64,000 bases of DNA from Deroplatys truncata (Eukaryota; Arthropoda; Insecta; Mantodea; Mantidae), in NCBI GenBank assembly GCA_030765065.1, contig CM060986.1:73649573-73713572 (forward strand). The letters run 5' to 3'. A model generated the notes under the pieces. It saw nothing but the letters and a program-made list of their open reading frames with translations, was not told the origin of the DNA and searched no databases. The position numbers were made by a program, and so were the translations under genes. Below are positions 38,560 to 50,099 of the stretch, one piece after another. The stretch's first letter is position 1. Every line of letters starts with the position of its first letter.

Positions 38560-38745
38560 ACAAATTGTTACCGACTGCCTTTTTGGGCTGGTGGGTTTCC
38601 AAATCCAGCCGGGGATTTCGATTCTCGGTTGGAGGATGGGAATTTTTCTTTAGCCAGGATTATTTCCCAACCTCCCTAGAGTGTGGAAGTATGAGTGAGA
38701 CAGTAAATATATGTGTGAATTTAATATTTATAAAGAACACCTAAA
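38560..38745 (+). repeat. SINE-like repeat, copy 1
   Basis: It shares GGGAATTTTTCTTTAGCCAG, the GATTATTTCCCAACCTC region and TGGAAGTATGAG with the sequence at 46803-46960 (complement). A B-box-like GGGATTTCGATTCTCGG lies just before. The A-box side is degraded. Confidence 0.5.
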
Positions 38746-39211
38746 TATTAACATGTCAGTAAACGAGTGAGCATCATTGCCGACGTGCATTTGTTCCAAA
38801 GGCAAAGCCGCCATTTGACCTTAAATGTTAAAGATGTTATCAACCAAATGCTACAAATGAATTGATTCATTACTGATTTCACCCCAGTATAAAAGGTGAG
38901 ATGATTAAAAACATAAACACGTGCCGAAGACGGTGTCAAAATCTTTATCAGGACTCTGATAATGACGTTAGTTCGTGTTTTTCCTGCTTGTTATGACAGG
39001 TGCTTACTCTTTTGAGTAATGGCTATGAACGTTTATGACGTGGTTTGCAATAAATACCTTACATGCATTTTAGTGCCGCTGAACTTGCAGATCACTGAGC
39101 GACATGACTATCACTTTCTATTCTTGTATCTGTAGTAGCCAGTGTCAAAAGAGGAAGTTGTTAAAACTTCTATTTAACCTTTTTTAACACACAGATTTAC
39201 AACGTGATGTT

Positions 39212-40176
39212 TCTTTTTACTTTCTCTACTACGTATAGTAAGTAGGGGAAGTGTTGTATTCCACCCAAAAATTCGATACCGAGATTTCACCGGAAATATA
39301 TGTTTTGAGACCCCCTGAATCCAAAAAAAGCATTTTTGGAGACGTCCGTGTGTGTGTGTTTGTCTGTATGTCTGTGAACAACATAACTCAGAAACGAACA
39401 GTCGGATAAACACCAAACTTGGTATTGAGGTTCATTATCTTCCAGAGATGCGACACGAAGGTTTTCAAGAAAATCCCCCACCCCAGATTACCCTTTACAT
39501 GGAACATTTTTCGAAAATTTTAATTTTCTCAAAAATGGCTCTAACGATTTTGATTAAAATATCATATGTTTAAGATATTTTCATGACAAATGATGTATAT
39601 CTCGAATTTTCTGGGAATGTCTCCAAAAGTATTCTTCGTTGTGAACGACTTTTGCATAACTGGTAAACCATAAGAGATAGACAAAATTTTACTACACAAA
39701 AAATGTAGATCGCGTTAAAATACACAAGTTATGTCATATACATTTGTTTTGTTGAGTGAACCATTTTCGAGATATTGCTTGTTATTCCCTTAAATTTTCA
39801 ATACTTATTTTCTCAAATGGGAATTCGTTATTCATTTTTTTGTCTTGGATATGCAAAGAGTGTTAATCTGTGGCAAAGAGAATAGTACTGCACCTAGCAA
39901 CCAGCTATTAAGATATATGTCTATGCTTAAAGGCTACTATATTTCTATATTGCCCTTGCAAATACAAAACAAGGGGTACATAGTACGCCTTAAGCGATAG
40001 TCAAATATTTTTAGAATTGGTCGCTATGTGTAAAATGTAATTCTCTTTGCATGCCAAAAGATCGTTTTTGCAAATGTTTATCTCGATTAATATGAAATAG
40101 ATGGAGAATAAGAGTTTGTAAAAATAGTTTGTACAAGAGTAGAGAAAGTCATGTGAGTGTAACACATCAGATTTTT
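39212..40176 (+). repeat. R900 copy, near full length
   Basis: It begins TTTTTACTTTCTCTACTACG and ends AGTAGAGAAAGTCATGTGAG and AACACATCAGATTTTTTA. The words ACTTTCTCTACT (39219) and AGTAGAGAAAGT (40138) form a 12-bp inverted end repeat. Between them lie a GT-rich centre and long, well-kept blocks, almost identical to the copy at 41119. No ORF is shared between copies, so it is non-coding. Confidence 0.7.
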
Positions 40177-41118
40177 TATTGCCAGAATGAAATGTTCAGT
40201 TAGGTGTAATAATGATAGTAACAATGAAACTCATTTTAAGGGCTTATCAATGGACATCTTAATCTCTGAATGTTCCCTAGATTAAAATCCCGAGTATACT
40301 CGTCATATGTTTAAATTTGTTTGTTTATTTTGTAACTTAGGTATAAGAAGCAGATTCTGGGTATTGAAGCATTATGAAAAGAACAAGAAATGAACTGCAA
40401 CACTAAATACGAAAATAAATATGAACTCATCACTTTCCTTTGGATAAAACGGGAAGAAGCAACACGGAAAATAGAGCCGGTTGCAACTGAGACCTCTAAT
40501 GTCAATAAAACACGCGAAATGAAAATTCGACTGTGCTGACTGATTCACAGATACCTGTCGGCAAAAATATACATATAAAAATGAGATTACAGCGAAATCT
40601 AGAGGAAGTATCAAGGAACTACCAAAAACGAGATGGAACGGGCAAATTCGAACTTCTAAAATATATGCCCTTAGGAAATTATATACCCGAGTGTACTCGG
40701 GGTTTTATTATTTTCCAGAATTAAAATCCCGAATGTCATCTCGGCCTCCTGAGTCTGAGGATAACAGTCTGGTTCACAACCAACGAGAACGAGAAAGTAG
40801 GAATGCATTTCTTCAAATGGGAGCATTCACAATCGACGGGAAGCCTTCCCGGGCGACGGGAACGGGAAAGAAGACTTGCCCAAGTTTATTTCTCGTTCTT
40901 GGTCCCGGGCGCGGCATATTAGATCCATATTGTGCATATTAGACTCTTAACTTTAGGGTTATTCTAGGTGGACATGAAACAACCGCTAGTGCTACCTATC
41001 ACAAGCTGGAAACATGTAACTGGAAGAAATTAGTAGTATATGTGCTTCCTAATCCCATATTCTGACACTCAGATTCACCAAGCGTTGGTTGTTCTGGTGA
41101 AAGGTTCATCTGTAGCTT
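40177..41118. other. Spacer between two R900 copies
   Basis: It holds no gene. GGGCGACGGGAACGGGAAAG-type text at 40850 and the related CGTTCTCGTTACCGGGC-type text at 42318 suggest an inverted pair of another repeat around the copy at 41.1 kb, but the match is loose. Confidence 0.3.
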
Positions 41119-41258
41119 TTTACTTTCTCTACTACGTATAGTAAGTACGGGAAGTATTGCATTCCACCCAAAAATTCGATACCGAGATTTCACCGGAAAT
41201 ACATGTTTTGAGACCTCCTGAATCCAAAAAAAGCATTTTTGTAAACATGTCCGTGTGT

Positions 41259-41315
<57 letters not shown>

Positions 41316-42032
41316 TCTGTGTGTGTGTGTGTCTGTGAACAGCATAACTCAAAAACAAACAGTCGGATAAGCACCAAACTTGGTATTTAGGTTCAGTATC
41401 TTCCAGAGATGCGACACGAAGGTTTTCAAGAAAATTCCCCCACCCCAGACTACCCTTTACATGGAAGATTTTTCGAAAATTTTAATTTTCTCAAAAGTGG
41501 CTCTAACGATTTTGATGAAAATATCATATGTTTAAGATAATGTCATGAGAAATGAAATGTATATCTCGAATTTTCTGGGAATGTCTCCAAAAGTATTCTT
41601 CATTGTGAACGACTTTTGCATAACTGGTAAACCATAAGAGATAGACAAAATTTTACTACACAAAAAATGTAGATCGCGTTAAAATACACAACTTATGTCA
41701 TATACATTTCTTTTGTTGAGTGAACCGTTTTCGAGATATTGCTTGTTATTTCCTTAAATTTTACAATACTTATACTTTTTCTCAAATTCGTTATTCATTT
41801 TTTTATGTCCTGGACATGCAAAGAGAATGGAATGCGCCACATAGCAACCAGCGATAAAATATTTGACTATCGCTTAAAAGCTACCATATTCCCCTTGCAT
41901 CTACAAGAAAATTACAAATAAGATTGACATCTCGATATCTCGATTAATATGAAGCATATGGAGAATAGGCGTTTATAAAAATAGATTGTACAAGAGTAGA
42001 GAAAGTCATGTGAGTGTAACACATCAGATTTT
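41119..42032 (+). repeat. R900 copy, near full length
   Basis: It is nearly identical to the copy at 39212-40176, but the central GT run is expanded (about 80 bp at 41253-41334). The same 12-bp inverted ends are present. High similarity suggests recent spread or conversion. Confidence 0.7.
41253..41334. repeat. (GT)n microsatellite inside R900
   Basis: GT repeats with two TCT interruptions sit at the same internal position as shorter GT runs in other R900 copies, so the run grew from a seed within the element. Confidence 0.9.
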
Positions 42033-42988
42033 TTATATGCAACTCAAAACTGTCTATTGCCTCAAAAACAATGGCAAAAGCTACAAAGAACAGCAAAAAA
42101 GATAGAAATTAACAAAGATGTATGCTATTAAATAAAGGAATGAAAGCTAGGATCGGAAGTGTAATGGATATGCATTCAGATGTTTACTCTATCGAATTTT
42201 TTGACGTTGGCTAACCCACATTGTTGGCTAAATTGGAAGTAGGTGAAAAAATAGCATTGGTCAAATGAAAACCCAATGCGCAAAATCGACTTTCACTTTG
42301 TGATCATCGATATGCATTCCGTTCTCGTTACCGGGCTGCTGTAACCAAAATCTTGTAAGCTGCATTGCTTCACGTTCTCGTTTCCGTTTTGGTTACCGTT
42401 CTAGGGCGGTTGTGAACCGCCTTAACTGAACATAACAGTGTGGTACTCTTTCTACACAAACAGTTCTCTCGAATATCCTGAAGCGGATATAACTATTAGC
42501 TGTTTTACATGAAGAATTTAGAGTATCCTTTAGGGATGGTAATGGAAAGAGCAATCTGTAGGAGCATTATTCAGATTGTTATGAGCAGTGCTATTATCGA
42601 ATATTGCTAATCGGTATACATAAAGCGACATGATCGCTACTTTAGAAAACATGTGCCCAATCAAGACATTCCCAACTTTACCTTCCGTAAAATCAACTGT
42701 TGTCATTTAGCTTTACGATTTGATATTTTAAATAGCAGTTTAGGAACTTCCTTTTTGATACTGGCTGCTACAGATACGAGAATGGAATTCGCTTCCTTAA
42801 CACAGAGTGATAGTCATGTGGTTCAGTCATCTGAAAGTTCAGCGGCACTTAAAATGCAGCCCGTCCAAGCTTGAGCGTGGTAACCCTCAATAAATGCCCT
42901 TCACTGCTACTCTTATTTCTTCATGCATTTGATTTATGGGGAGAGGGAAAGAGGAGATAACACAGGAAAACATTTAAATTCATCAGTA

Positions 42989-44226
42989 CGGGTATCATTT
43001 GAAAAGTTATCGGAAATAAGCACAAAAAGTTGCCACAGCTTTTTGAAATTGTTCTTATTTTTCAACATGGTCTTCCTTGACATCAGTGCACTTGGTCCAG
43101 CGCCCCATGACCTTTACCCATAACGGAAATCAGATTCCTCCAGGCTTGTAAAATACACCTCAGCTAATGACTTAGGTTTTTCATGGGACGAAAATTTCTT
43201 TCCATCAAAGAACTTTCTTGTTTAGAGAACAGATAAAAGTCTGATGGAGCTAAGTCATGAGAATAAGGTGGATGTGACTGCAAGGTCATATCCCACTTCG
43301 TTGATTTTCGCCATTGCAACAATCCCAAATGTGTGAGGACGAGCTTAGCCTTGTGGAAGATTAAGTTCTTCTTTGCCAAACCCGGCCTTTCTTCGCGTAT
43401 TTTGACCTTCGATTGGTTCAGAAGGTTAGCATAATTGCTCCGGTGATAGATTTTTCAGAGGGAAGATAATCAACTAGCAGCAACCCTTGACATTCTGGTA
43501 AACTGGCGCCATGATATTCCCCACCGATTTCACACACTTTGCCTTCTTTGGTGGCGGAAAATCTCGATAATTAAATTATTTAGATGATTATTGTTTTGTT
43601 TCAAGTATGCAGTGGGGCACTCATGTTTCATTTGTTACAAATAGACGCATTAAGTTGTGGGATCTATCTGTAAACAAGCCAAACTTTGCTGAGATTTGCA
43701 CGCTTTTGATCCACAGTCATCAGTCACCACACCCATCCTGTAGATCATTTTCCATGCCCAACTCTTCTCTCAAGATGTGAAACACACGTTCCCCTGGAAT
43801 GCCCAGAGCTTGTGCAATTTCGGACACCTTCATTTGGCGATCCTGTAGAATCATGTCGTGTACTCTGATGGTTTCTGTTGTGGCAGATTTCGGTCTTCCG
43901 CTTTCTGTTTCATCTTCCAAGCTTTTACGGCCACGTTTACACTCTGCGGTCGATTTAGAGATACTGAAAATAATAGTGCATAATCTCCTTGTGTATTTGC
44001 AATACTGGTGTGGATTTCTGTTGCATTCATATGTTCAATATTTGCCAAGCTTTCCGTATACACATATCTGCACTGCAACACACAACTATGCCAAATACGA
44101 TTCTTGAACAATGTCTACGTTTTTGCACACTTCATGTTTCCATGAAGGATGGTTGGTTTTGAAAACAAAGCTGCTTCGGAACTGCTGCAACCTGTGGGTC
44201 ATTCCGAGAACTTTTCAAATGACTCG
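42989..44226 (-). mobile_element. Mariner-family DNA transposon, dead (1238 bp)
   Basis: The inverted ends are imperfect (CATTTGAAAAGTT core on both sides, starting just inside TA at 42987 and TA at 44227). Coding runs on the - strand. The transposase is split by many shifts and stops. Size and TA duplication are typical of mariner. Confidence 0.75.
43045..44110 (-). pseudogene. Mariner transposase remnant
   Basis: Recognisable pieces in order are DETESGRPKSATTETIRVHD with VSEIAQALGIPGERVFHILR (helix-turn-helix), a region with MAKINEVGYD, and SHDLAPSDFYLF (the last catalytic Asp of the DD34D triad). The block between, with the first two catalytic Asp residues, is badly degraded. It cut and pasted its own element in the past and is now inactive. 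Confidence 0.7.
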
Positions 44227-44660
44227 TATACACAATACAAAATGCAGTCCCAAGTGACGCCAGTAATGGAAGCATTTGAAAATAGCCTAATTTAAAGCGA
44301 TCTAAGGCAGGAGCGGCGAAAACGTGATTTGTAAGACTTGGACTTCAATATCTCACCATCTCCGGCTGTCCATTTGTTTTCTGTCTCTTACTATGTGGTG
44401 CAATGCATTTATTAAATACGATTCGGCGAGCAGAAGTATTCTCGCCATTTTGTCTTAGGGCATTAATTTCCTGCAGGCTTTCTGTCCCAGCTGCTGATGC
44501 CAAGCCTTGTATCCACCATCCTATACCATGGAGAGCTATCACCAACCGACATTGGTGGCGTAATTGTTTCCAAGAACTGAATGAAATACCCGCTTTCCCC
44601 GCTGTTTATAAGGTTTTACTCTTTTACAATGTCATTATGGCCAATGCCGCAAGTAGCTGT

Positions 44661-44661
<1 letters not shown>

Positions 44662-44727
<66 letters not shown>
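44662..44727. repeat. (AAT)n microsatellite
   Basis: About 22 uninterrupted AAT units. Confidence 0.95.
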
Positions 44728-44728
<1 letters not shown>

Positions 44729-45760
44729 GGAATTACATCAAATGGGATGGGTAGTAATTGTATTAAATGCATGCAATTTTATCATGATTTAACAAATATT
44801 GTGTACGTAAAAAGAAATATTGAAAACATCCTATTTTTGTGTTTCACTCTTGGACTTACGAAGGTATCCTCTGCCAAGATGGATCAATAGCTCAGGCAGT
44901 GGAGAAGCAATTAATGTGCTTTCTTCCGATACTGCAGGCGAAATCTAAATTTCGCAACTGTACAAAAGAGATAGCAGGAAGTGATTTACGCAAAAAATAC
45001 TTCTTTATATTTCCACGAAAAGACTATTTTCAGGATGCCTTTACTCACATAACTCAGAGGAAAAATAATGTTTAAGCACGTATTTTCCTCTATCGCTGTT
45101 GTTTTTCAGCGTAATCTAAGTGGATAATTTATCGCCTTTTACATCATAGTTGTTCTAAGGTCGGCAACTAAACTCGGTGCAAGCATACTTGGAGCTTTGT
45201 AAATCATGACACTTATGCTTAACGGTCGTGTGAGGTAATTCATCGTCCGGTTCACAAACGCAACTGATGGCAGTTGTATGTTTTCCCTTATACCCTAACG
45301 GAGTAGATAGAGGTTAGAAAACTGAAAAATTAGTCATATTAAATTTTCCCCCTCAATAAACCTGCGCACTCCCACTCCTCATATTAAATCGCTATTTTTA
45401 TCACATACTGATTTTTGTTAAGCACGGTGAGTCTAATTTAAATTTGCAAATTTCATTTAAATGAATAATACATAATTCCATTATAAAAAATAATGACCCT
45501 GCGTTCCTGCTGAGCCTATTACGCGTGGGAAATTGAAATTCCTGCTTTCCGTGCGTTTTGCATATCTACTGCAGATGTTAATAAACTATATTTAATCCTC
45601 CAGTTATTAATATGTATATTTATTGTTGTAGACATGCAATATAATCATATTTGATAGTTGAATTTTATCATTTAAATATTACCGTCTTTACTTACAGTTT
45701 AATTCATGTAGCACGGGTTTCTCCATGAGAAACATTTGAATGGTAACAACACTTAAAAAG
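44728..45760. other. AT-rich stretch, no gene seen
   Basis: A 78-codon + strand open frame at 44839-45075 has no family resemblance and lacks good splice sites. Nothing else is supported. Confidence 0.35.
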
Positions 45761-45769
45761 TGACGAAGT

Positions 45770-46190
45770 ATTGAAAACATCAACCAAGGATATCTTGGAA
45801 ATGGCTAATGCAACACAAAACGCCATTTGAAGTAAATTGTATTTTTAAAATATTATGTAGTTTGTTTCTGAAAAAATAAAATATATACAAAATTCATTCC
45901 AAATGAAGAGGACTTTACAAGCTATTCCCAGAAAATTCAAGATATGCATTTTCTCATGTAAATATCTTAAATATGTAGTATTTTAAGTCATTTTGAGAAA
46001 ATCAGAAAAAAATTTAATACAAAGGGTAGTTCAGAGTCGGATTTTCTTTAAAATTTTTGTTTCATCCCTGGGAAAATCCCGAACTTAAATACCAAGTTTT
46101 GTATATATGCGATGTATTTCTCTCGAAATCCCGATATCGGATTTTTTGTGTATATTTCCTCTACTTAGTGGATACTTGTTAGAGAACGTA
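45770..46190 (-). repeat. R900 partial copy, inverted
   Basis: Complementary blocks appear in reverse order: TCCAAATGAAGAGGACTT at 45898, AGAAAATTCAAGATATGC at 45934, AAATACCAAGTTTTG at 46087 and CTCGAAATCCCGATATCGG at 46121. The central GT-rich part is deleted. Confidence 0.6.
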
Positions 46191-46451
46191 ATAAGGGGCT
46201 TAGGCAAAATTGCGGACATGTTAATATCTGTGATACCACATTCATCTTAAACGTGAATTAAGACATGTTTATTAATTGGTAATTCAGAAAGGATTCAGAT
46301 ATTATCAGAAAACTTAGAGATTCAGAAAACATGAATAATACTTTTTGAACCATCAAAGATTCGTTTCGCCTTTAAGGTAGTATAGTAGAAATAAAATATT
46401 TTGTTTAAGAATTGTGAAATTTTAAGAAGGCTTTAAAATGATGGTTTGAAA

Positions 46452-46475
46452 ATTATTATTATTATCAGTATTATA

Positions 46476-46509
<34 letters not shown>
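46452..46509. repeat. (ATT)n-rich microsatellite
   Basis: Interrupted ATT/TTA units with two short breaks. Confidence 0.85.
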
Positions 46510-46510
<1 letters not shown>

Positions 46511-46729
46511 ATTGCGGAACCAGGATCTCGTTCTCCTTACCTTTTTTTAAAAATAATTTGCTTTAAAAATACAGTGTGACCTATGTGACGTGTGTGTTTT
46601 CCCCCACCCCTATTTATATGCCGCCCATCTTAGGTCACATCGGTGGCTTTATTCGGAATAATTGCTAACGGCAATGAGTTTAACTATCCTCATTCGTTGA
46701 CTGTTGGGGTTAACCTTTGGGTTGTCTTT

Positions 46730-46731
46730 AA

Positions 46732-46804
<73 letters not shown>

Positions 46805-46962
46805 ATTCATACTCTCATTCATACTTCCAGACTCTAGAGAGGATAGGGAATAATCCTGGCTAAAAAAAATTCCCACCCTCCAGCCGGTAATCAAATCCGG
46901 GACCTCTGAATTTGAAGGCTAGTGTGCTAACTACCAGACCACAGAATCAGTCGCGTGTGCTA
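46730..46962 (-). repeat. SINE-like repeat with CA tail, copy 2
   Basis: On the - strand a tRNA-like head (TGGTCTGGTAGTTAGCACAC, then CCCGGATTTGATTACCGG) is followed by the body shared with 38560-38745 and then by a GT microsatellite (CA on +, 46735-46802). The head looks tRNA-derived, but the arms do not pair well enough for a working tRNA. Confidence 0.55.
46735..46802. repeat. (CA)n microsatellite
   Basis: About 34 uninterrupted CA units at the 3' side of the SINE-like copy. Confidence 0.95.
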
Positions 46963-47122
46963 CCTGTCTGCTAAACGATGCTCTCAGTATAGTCACAGTA
47001 ACAGTGTTTACGGCTTATTCAATTACAAATTTAACTATTCTATTAATAACAACTGTAAAAGAAAGCCTTGATTAAAGGAAAGGAGTCGGCAATGCGAAGG
47101 GGGATCAAGAAGGGGCAAAGTA

Positions 47123-47123
<1 letters not shown>

Positions 47124-47158
<35 letters not shown>
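47124..47158. repeat. (AT)n microsatellite
   Basis: About 17 uninterrupted AT units. Confidence 0.95.
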
Positions 47159-47159
<1 letters not shown>

Positions 47160-47160
<1 letters not shown>

Positions 47161-48810
47161 CGCATATTTTGTAATTCCTAGCTTGAAATATGTATCATTT
47201 ACTTAGCAGAATTATCGGGTGTTTCTGAGAGTTCTTGGACACAATGTTATTTTAGGTTGTTTGAAGAATGTTAATCATTTTTATCAGCTTGAAGAGCTCC
47301 GAAATCTAAATTGTTCCTCCAAATCTCTTGGAGTAGATCAGTGCATCTCGAGTTCTGGGTTTGAATCTCGGTTGTGGCGAGATGCTTGGATAAAATTCTT
47401 CATTCTTACACAACAAGCGTCGAGTATATTTCATTTATCTGAGCGTCCACCTATTTGAATGTCAGGGAAATTGGAATTGATTAGGGCAACTCGTGGAATT
47501 TCACAAAATATTGGAAAAGTTTAACATTTTAAAATACAGTAAAAAGTCGGGAGAATTTTTGAAAATAATTAAAATGTGGGTAATGGTTAGAAAACAACTT
47601 CTTCAATGATAGATTCAAGCAGAAGGTAGTCTTATCCTGCACAGAAGAGAAGAACTAAGGTCAAAGCGGAAAATTATAAGAAGGAACTGGAGTAGATACG
47701 GCAGAAAACTTAGAATGGAAAGAGAAGGAAAAGATATGATGCTGCAGATGAAGATTAAAGAACCAGAAAACAATAAATGTATTATTTTAATTGAATAGTT
47801 GAAACAGATTATTTATACAGTGCTTAAACTCAGTACTGTTATACTGAGCTTTCGTTTTATAATTTGATGTTTCAGTGGAATTATTTGCTTTATTCAATAT
47901 ATCTGCAATGTTCATTTTTATGTTGTAATTTGTGTCTGTAAGATTCTCTTTTCTGCTATCGCTCTAAAATATATGTAATATGTTTCGTTATTGATTAAAA
48001 TTACGAAAATAAATTGAAAACCGAAAGTTGGCCTGTTTCAGCGTTGATGAAGGGCAGATCTTTGAAATGAATTTTTAAATTGTTTTTGTGGTTCCAGGTA
48101 AGTTTAAATATTGGTTAGGGAAGAGTTAGGAAAAATAGGTTTTCATGTTTTATTGAATACCATGTAAACAGTGTCGTTTCAATCCACGTATCTCTGCAGA
48201 TTTGAATTGATACTGTGGAAGTTTTCACTCTACCCCTCCCGTCCCAAATATGCTCTTGTCTGAACAATTTCAGTTGATGAAACCATCCAGTTCTATGTTG
48301 CGCTGTAGGTATCATCAGGGTTCTAAAGAGTATTTAATAGTGAAATTGTGAACACAGATCGTAACAAATTTATTGATGAAGGCATTAGTAAGTTCACTTT
48401 GCAGCTTCAAGTGGTCAAGATATAGAGGGAAACTTAAGGGAAGATTTTAAAACAGGATTATGTTAAAACACTGTCTGCTTTAAATCGTTTGAAATAACTG
48501 CTCCAAGAATTTCAACTTTAACTGCTACTTAGATTACGAACATAATACCATTAATCGTTTACGATTGATAACTATGATTTACTTAGTGTGTAGTAGGACC
48601 TATTTCATTTGAAATATTAAATCAGGGCTGGCTGAGGATGGCTATTTTCCCCTCCCTTAAAAAAGACCCTGGGGACGCTCATATATAACTCTCATTAAAA
48701 TATTTATCTTTATTTTCTTATGACTTGAAATGTTAACATGAGCGACTAACTGATCTATTTTTTCTCTGAACAATTGACTATAGTTTTAAGTCTTCTGCGT
48801 ATAAGAGTCA
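47160..48810. other. AT-rich stretch, no gene seen
   Basis: A B-box-like word (GGGTTTGAATCTCGG) at about 47348 may be a SINE relic. Apart from that nothing is recognised. Confidence 0.35.
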
Positions 48811-48814
48811 TATA

Positions 48815-50095
48815 CGAGGGTGGTTTGATAAGTCCATGACTTTGACGAGAGATAGTGTTCTAATCACAGGTTTCTTGTTTGCACCCAAGTCTTACACCTA
48901 TTCTGGGTATAATCGCAGAAATTCGTCGTCATTTGTTTCTTATAATATTGTTGAGAGCATCTAAAATAATCAGATGTGTGTTGCTTCGTAGAAAATGGAG
49001 AAAAGTGAATTTCGTGTTCTGATAAAGCACTACTTTTTGCGTGGTAAGACGTTGAAGGAAACTGAAGAAAAACTGAACAAGTATTATAGGGACTCAGCTC
49101 CATCACATGGCATGGTTCACAAGTGGTTCACAGAATTTCGATGCGGCCTTTCGACTACAAGAGATGCCGTGCGCATAGGACGGCCGGTTGAAGTCACAAC
49201 AGAAGAAATGGTGAACAAAGTTCACGATATTTTGTTGAAAGACCGCCGAGAGATAGCCAAGACCGTAAACATCTCGAGTTAACGGGTGTATAACATTCTG
49301 CACGAATTTTTTGGGGGCATGAGAAAGCTGTCAGCAAGATGGGTGCCGCGACTGCTCACAGTTGAGAACAAGCGGAATCGTGTGACCATTTCACAGAGAT
49401 GTTTGAACCTGTTCCAGCGCAATCCAAATAAGTTTTTGCGGCGTTATATCACGGTTGATGAAACTTGGGTCCGTCCATTACTATCAACCTAAAACCAAAC
49501 AACAATCAAAGCAGTGAATTTCCTTCGGCGAACCTGCTCCAAAGAAAGCGAAAACTATTCCGTCGGCAGGAAAACTCGTGGCAGCTTGTCTTTTGGGATT
49601 CACAAGGGGTAATATACATCCACTACCTGGAAAAGGGCCAAACGATCACAGGTTCATAATATGCCGCAATGCTGGATCAGTTTCACAAGAAATTGTTAAG
49701 GAAACGACCCCATTTGGTGGAGAAAAATGTTCTCTTTCACCAGGATAATGCACCCGCACACAAGTCAGCCATTGCCATCGGAAAATTTGTGGAATTGAGC
49801 TACGAACTGCCACCAACCATACTCTCCAGATTTGGCTCCGAGCGACTTCTTCGCAGACCTGAAAAATTGCTCACTGGGAAGAAATTCACGTCCAGTGAAC
49901 ACATCATGGCAGAAACAACCTCATATTTTGCAGACTTCGGAAAAACCATATTTTTTGGAAGGGTTAAAAAAATTGGAGGAACGTTGGACAACGTGTACTG
50001 AATTGAAAGGAGACTATGTTGAGAAATAAGATTGATTTTTTGGGCAAATGTTTTTATTTTCTTTAAACAGTCACTGACTTATCAATCCGCCCCCG
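48815..50095 (+). mobile_element. Mariner-family DNA transposon, dead (1281 bp)
   Basis: Left end CGAGGGTGGTTTGATAAGTC and right end (complement) CGGGGGCGGATTGATAAGTC form the inverted termini, flanked by TA at 48813 and 50096. The coding strand is +. It is typical mariner size and is less decayed than the copy at 42989-44226 but clearly inactive. Confidence 0.85.
48994..50029 (+). pseudogene. Mariner transposase, broken by stops and frameshifts
   Basis: The frame opens MEKSEFRVLIKHYFLRGKTL, followed by the paired helix-turn-helix (HKWFTEFRCG, RPVEVTTEEMV). A premature TAA lies at 49280, where related proteins have Glu. The first catalytic Asp is in TVDETW (about 49456), the second in LFHQDNAPAHKS (about 49736), and the third in PDLAPSDFF (about 49825, other frame). 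At least two frameshifts separate these. It ends ELKGDYVEK at 50029. Confidence 0.85.
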
Positions 50096-50099
50096 TAAT

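Noticed and set aside
46643-46837. Open frames across CA/GT repeats (also 40999-41390, 57427-57657)
   Set aside because: Their length comes from the dinucleotide repeat, which is open in several frames; no real protein.
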